64,000 nt of DNA from UBA6016 sp964568395 (lineage in GTDB: Bacteria; Campylobacterota; Campylobacteria; Campylobacterales; UBA6016): contig CAZMPN010000008.1 in assembly GCA_964568395.1 (NCBI GenBank), positions 19,372 to 83,371 on the forward strand. Reading direction: 5' to 3'. Each line of letters begins with the position of its first letter. Position 1 is the first letter of the stretch. The notes under the pieces are model-generated. The model was not told the DNA's origin and ran no database searches. It saw nothing but the letters and a program-made list of their open reading frames with translations. The translations under genes and the position numbers were made by a program. Below, piece after piece: positions 61,166 through 64,000 of the stretch.

Positions 61166-62506
61166 ATGAAAAAGGTTACGCTGAGTCTGGTAGCTGCTTC
61201 GATAGTAGCATCTACCGGTTCTTTTGCGGCTAGCGACCTTGCTAGCGCGTTCAAGGAAGGAAAAGCATCTGGTCAAATCAGGGCTTTTTATATCAATAGA
61301 GATTACGCAAAGACATCTACTGCGCAAGATAGAGATGCGTTTGCAATCGGCGGTAAGCTTGGTTATGAAACTGCCGCTCTTTATGGTGTTTCTGCTGGAG
61401 CAATGTTTTATACAACAAACGGTCTAGGTATGAAAAATCAAGACAATACCAAAGTTGATCCGACGCTATTTGGCACTGGAACAGACAGACCAGATGTTAC
61501 GTATCTTGGTCAAGCATACCTGCAAGGTAACTTTGGAAAAACCACTGTTAAAATAGGTAGACAAGAGTTGAATACGCCGCTTGCCGGTATGGATGACGCT
61601 AGGATGCTTCCAAACCTATTTGAAGCTGCGGTTGTAATCAATAAAGATTTACCTGATACTACTCTTATAGGTGCCGTTGTTACAAGAATGGCAACTGGTA
61701 CGTTTGCAAATGGGTATTCCGCAAATAACCTAGCGCTTCAAAGTGGTTATGGGCTAGGCGGCAAAACTGGTGAGTTTAGAACAATGTCAAAAGTTGCCCT
61801 TGGTGTGGACAATGTTGATAATAGACCAGTATATGCGGCGGCTGTTATAAATAACAGCATAAAAGGTTTAACGCTACAAGTATGGGACTACTATGCGGTA
61901 GATATTCTTAATGCAGTTTATGCGCAGGCTGATTATAAATTCAAACTAGGCCTTGATATGGTTGCCTCATATCAATTTTGGAACCAAAACGGCGTTGGTG
62001 ATCAGCGCATTGCAAAGCTTGGTCTTGGCTCTGTGAAAGGTATGCTGAATGCCGTTAAACTTGCTGTTGTCCCTATGGCTGGAGCAAACGTGTATGGCGC
62101 AATATCTAAAACAGAAAAAGAAGACGGTAGGGGTACAATGCTAAACGGCGGTATGATAACCCCTTGGGGTGGCACTCCTGGATTTGTTCAAGGCACCGTA
62201 ACTAGACTTGGATATACGGCTGGAGCTACCTCTTGGAAGGTTGGAGGAAGCTATGACATTATGCCAAACCTAAACGCACATGTAAGCTATGCACAGTTTA
62301 ATGTTGGCTCGCAATCCGTATATAATGGAACAATCGCTGCGCCAACAGTTGGTGGGCATGCAGCTGGCGAAACCGACTTTGACATCACATACAAACCGGG
62401 TGCTGTTAAAAATCTTGAGCTAAAACTTAGAGGTATCTATGCCAGAGACTTCGTTCCAAATCAAGATTTCAACGAATATAGGCTAATCGCCAACTACAAC
62501 TTTTAA
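61166..62506 (+). CDS. OprD-like outer-membrane porin
   Basis: 446 residues from ATG 61166 (CAGGAGT upstream). Signal peptide (MKKVTLSLVAASIVASTGSFA), then strands typical of the Opr family (FGKTTVKIGRQELNTPLAGM, ARMLPNLFEAAVV) and a C-terminal aromatic strand (NEYRLIANYNF). Probably a channel for organic acids, given the acetate permease 20 nt plus one gene downstream. AT-ending codons suggest strong expression. Confidence 0.87.
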   Translation: MKKVTLSLVAASIVASTGSFAASDLASAFKEGKASGQIRAFYINRDYAKTSTAQDRDAFAIGGKLGYETAALYGVSAGAMFYTTNGLGMKNQDNTKVDPTLFGTGTDRPDVTYLGQAYLQGNFGKTTVKIGRQELNTPLAGMDDARMLPNLFEAAVVINKDLPDTTLIGAVVTRMATGTFANGYSANNLALQSGYGLGGKTGEFRTMSKVALGVDNVDNRPVYAAAVINNSIKGLTLQVWDYYAVDILNAVYAQADYKFKLGLDMVASYQFWNQNGVGDQRIAKLGLGSVKGMLNAVKLAVVPMAGANVYGAISKTEKEDGRGTMLNGGMITPWGGTPGFVQGTVTRLGYTAGATSWKVGGSYDIMPNLNAHVSYAQFNVGSQSVYNGTIAAPTVGGHAAGETDFDITYKPGAVKNLELKLRGIYARDFVPNQDFNEYRLIANYNF

Positions 62507-62526
62507 TTAAAGACGAGGGTACACGC

Positions 62527-62844
62527 ATGAATAACAATCTTGTCGAAGTAGTAAAAAACAGCCCTAGTTATCAAGAACTTGTCGCTAAAAGAACCTCTTT
62601 TAGCCTCAAGCTTGCGGCTATTATGCTTGTTATGTATTACGCTTTTATTCTTGTAATAGCGTTTGATAAAAAACTCCTTGGCGTATCGCTAAGCGGTGGA
62701 GTAACCACGGTAGGTATCCCTGTGGGTGTGGGTATTATCGTTGTATCGTTCATACTTACTGGTATATATACAAAAAGAGCAAACACGGAGTTTGACGACT
62801 TGAGCGAAAAAGTAAAAGAAGAAGTTAGAAAGGCGGGCGAATGA
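62527..62844 (+). CDS. DUF485 inner-membrane protein (YjcH family)
   Basis: 105 residues, two TM helices (about 26-46 and 60-84) and a basic/acidic helical tail. YjcH-type proteins accompany ActP acetate permease genes and are thought to assist them. Stop overlaps the actP start (ATGA). Confidence 0.92.
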   Translation: MNNNLVEVVKNSPSYQELVAKRTSFSLKLAAIMLVMYYAFILVIAFDKKLLGVSLSGGVTTVGIPVGVGIIVVSFILTGIYTKRANTEFDDLSEKVKEEVRKAGE

Positions 62845-64000
62845 AAAGATTTTTGGCGATACTTGCTGCTCTTTCTCTAGCGGCGACCGCATTTGCGGCT
62901 GGTGGTATTGATGGCGCCGTTCAGAAACAAGCGTTGAACGTAAACGCTATTGTTATGTTCCTTCTATTTGTCGGTGCGACTCTCGGTATTACATACTGGG
63001 CCGCTAAAAAAACAAAAACGGCGAAAGATTTCTATGCCGCAGGCGGTGGAATCACTGGCGGACAAAACGGTCTTGCTATTGCCGGCGACTATATGTCGGC
63101 CGCGTCATTCCTTGGTATTTCCGGTCTTGTTTATACAAGCGGTTTCGACGGTCTTATTTACTCTATCGGCTTCCTTGTCGGTTGGCCTATAATCTTGTTT
63201 CTTATAGCTGAGCCTCTAAGAAACCTCGGTAAATATACGTTTGCGGATGTTGCGTCTTTTAGACTTAGACAAAAAGACATTAGGACAATCGCCGCTGCCG
63301 GTACGATAGTTACTGTCATCCTTTATCTGATTGCTCAGATGGTCGGCGCCGGTAAGCTTATCCAGCTTCTATTCGGTCTTAGCTATTCGACCGCCGTTAT
63401 CCTTGTCGGCGTATTGATGATTCTTTACGTTGCGTTCGGCGGTATGCTTGCGACTACTTGGATCCAAATCATCAAAGCCATCCTGCTTCTTTCTGGCGCT
63501 TCGTTCATAGCGTTCATGGTTATGATGCACTTTGGTTTCAGCTTTGAGGGGATGTTTAAAAGCGCTACGGAGATACACAAATCCCACGCTAAGATCATGG
63601 AGCCTGGCGGCCTCGTATCGGATCCGTGGAATGCTATATCCCTAGGTCTTGCTTTGATGTTCGGTACAGCCGGTCTCCCGCACATCCTTATGAGATTCTT
63701 TACCGTTTCCGACGCAAAAGAAGCTAGAAAATCTGTTTTCTATGCGACGGGCCTTATCGGATATTTCTATATCCTTACTTTTATTATCGGTTTTGGCGCG
63801 ATTACGCTACTTGCTATGGATCCTGCGTACTTCCAAAAAGGTGTAGCAACTATAGTTAACGGTTTCCAAACTATAGTATCTGAGACAAACGCTTCTCAAA
63901 TTCTTGTTGGCGATAAAAAAGCTCTTGTCGGCGGCGATAACATGACTGCTATCCACCTTTCAAAAGCGGTTGGCGGCGACTTGTTCCTAGGCTTTATCTC
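62841..64000 (+). CDS. actP: Acetate permease, partial at window end
   Basis: First 386 residues of a sodium:solute symporter (SSS family). Cleavable N-terminus (MKRFLAILAALSLAATAFA), then the SSS core with FYAAGGGITGGQNGLAIAGD, MSAASFLGISG and GTAGLPHILMRFFTV. Imports acetate and similar monocarboxylates with sodium or protons. Continues past the window. Confidence 0.94.
   Translation, partial: MKRFLAILAALSLAATAFAAGGIDGAVQKQALNVNAIVMFLLFVGATLGITYWAAKKTKTAKDFYAAGGGITGGQNGLAIAGDYMSAASFLGISGLVYTSGFDGLIYSIGFLVGWPIILFLIAEPLRNLGKYTFADVASFRLRQKDIRTIAAAGTIVTVILYLIAQMVGAGKLIQLLFGLSYSTAVILVGVLMILYVAFGGMLATTWIQIIKAILLLSGASFIAFMVMMHFGFSFEGMFKSATEIHKSHAKIMEPGGLVSDPWNAISLGLALMFGTAGLPHILMRFFTVSDAKEARKSVFYATGLIGYFYILTFIIGFGAITLLAMDPAYFQKGVATIVNGFQTIVSETNASQILVGDKKALVGGDNMTAIHLSKAVGGDLFLGFI

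Noticed and set aside
1..64000. CRISPR arrays, prophage or integrative element
   Set aside because: No regularly spaced direct repeats, integrase or phage structural genes seen; gene order is mostly that of core chromosome.

Overview
The window looks like chromosome of a member of the Campylobacterota (formerly Epsilonproteobacteria). The main support is gene order: ileS, a 45-residue membrane protein, gatA and guaB run in the order I recall for Campylobacter jejuni Cj1061c-Cj1058c, and a pyrD / M16 peptidase / dapA / SDR block matches the Cj0804-Cj0807 order I recall. Short HK-OmpR two-component pairs, twin-arginine periplasmic redox proteins and an acetate-permease cassette also fit. The set (superoxide reductase, flavocytochrome c sulfide dehydrogenase, SulP transporter, exported carbonic anhydrase, ovothiol genes, several c-di-GMP enzymes) suggests a motile or surface-associated microaerophile that meets reduced sulfur. 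Genus cannot be fixed from the sequence alone. There are no rRNA genes, prophage or CRISPR array; the only mobile-looking DNA is a 272-bp element with terminal inverted repeats at 2704-2975.

Layout. 1-6.2 kb: polA (cut by the window edge), the small element, a beta-propeller/helical-repeat protein, and a porin whose promoter carries an 11-bp tandem repeat. 6.3-13.7 kb: SDR, thrC, a membrane-anchored hypothetical, a stand-alone ThiF-like enzyme, a B12-binding radical SAM protein, a haem-sensor HD-GYP protein, a cupin and a small charged protein. 13.86-14.22 kb: tRNA operon Lys-Glu-Val-Asp (minus strand) driven by a consensus promoter lying at the end of a CinA-like gene. 15.5-25.8 kb: long plus-strand operon ileS-(small TM protein)-gatA-guaB-metX-xseB-(nitrilase-like pseudoenzyme)-dapC-murC. 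25.8-36.6 kb: chemoreceptor, MFS-acyltransferase fusion, two-component pair, superoxide reductase divergent from an UPF0014 permease, truD, a Crp/Fnr regulator, and two Tat-exported redox proteins (Rieske and sulfide dehydrogenase flavoprotein). 36.9-43.2 kb: tightly packed minus-strand operon pyrD-M16 peptidase-dapA-fabL-like-pgsA-rseP-yggS. 43.4-52.7 kb: D,D-carboxypeptidase, tripartite RND efflux operon, SulP transporter and Tat-exported beta-carbonic anhydrase. 53.1-57.3 kb: a membrane protein, an ArsC/Spx-like protein, and an ovoA plus PLP-lyase pair that would form a complete ovothiol pathway. 57.4-64 kb: EAL-CBS-GGDEF protein, a second two-component pair, an OprD-like porin, DUF485 protein and the acetate permease (cut by the window end).

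Most likely to reward follow-up: the two-gene ovothiol operon (54021-57277); the Tat-Rieske / sulfide dehydrogenase pair facing a Crp-family regulator (33737-36574); the superoxide reductase / permease divergent promoter with a perfect 9-bp inverted repeat (31362-32581); the SulP transporter followed by a periplasmic carbonic anhydrase (50248-52723); a conserved-position nitrilase-family protein lacking the catalytic Cys and Lys (22499-23308); and convergent gene pairs whose stop codons interlock in four bases.
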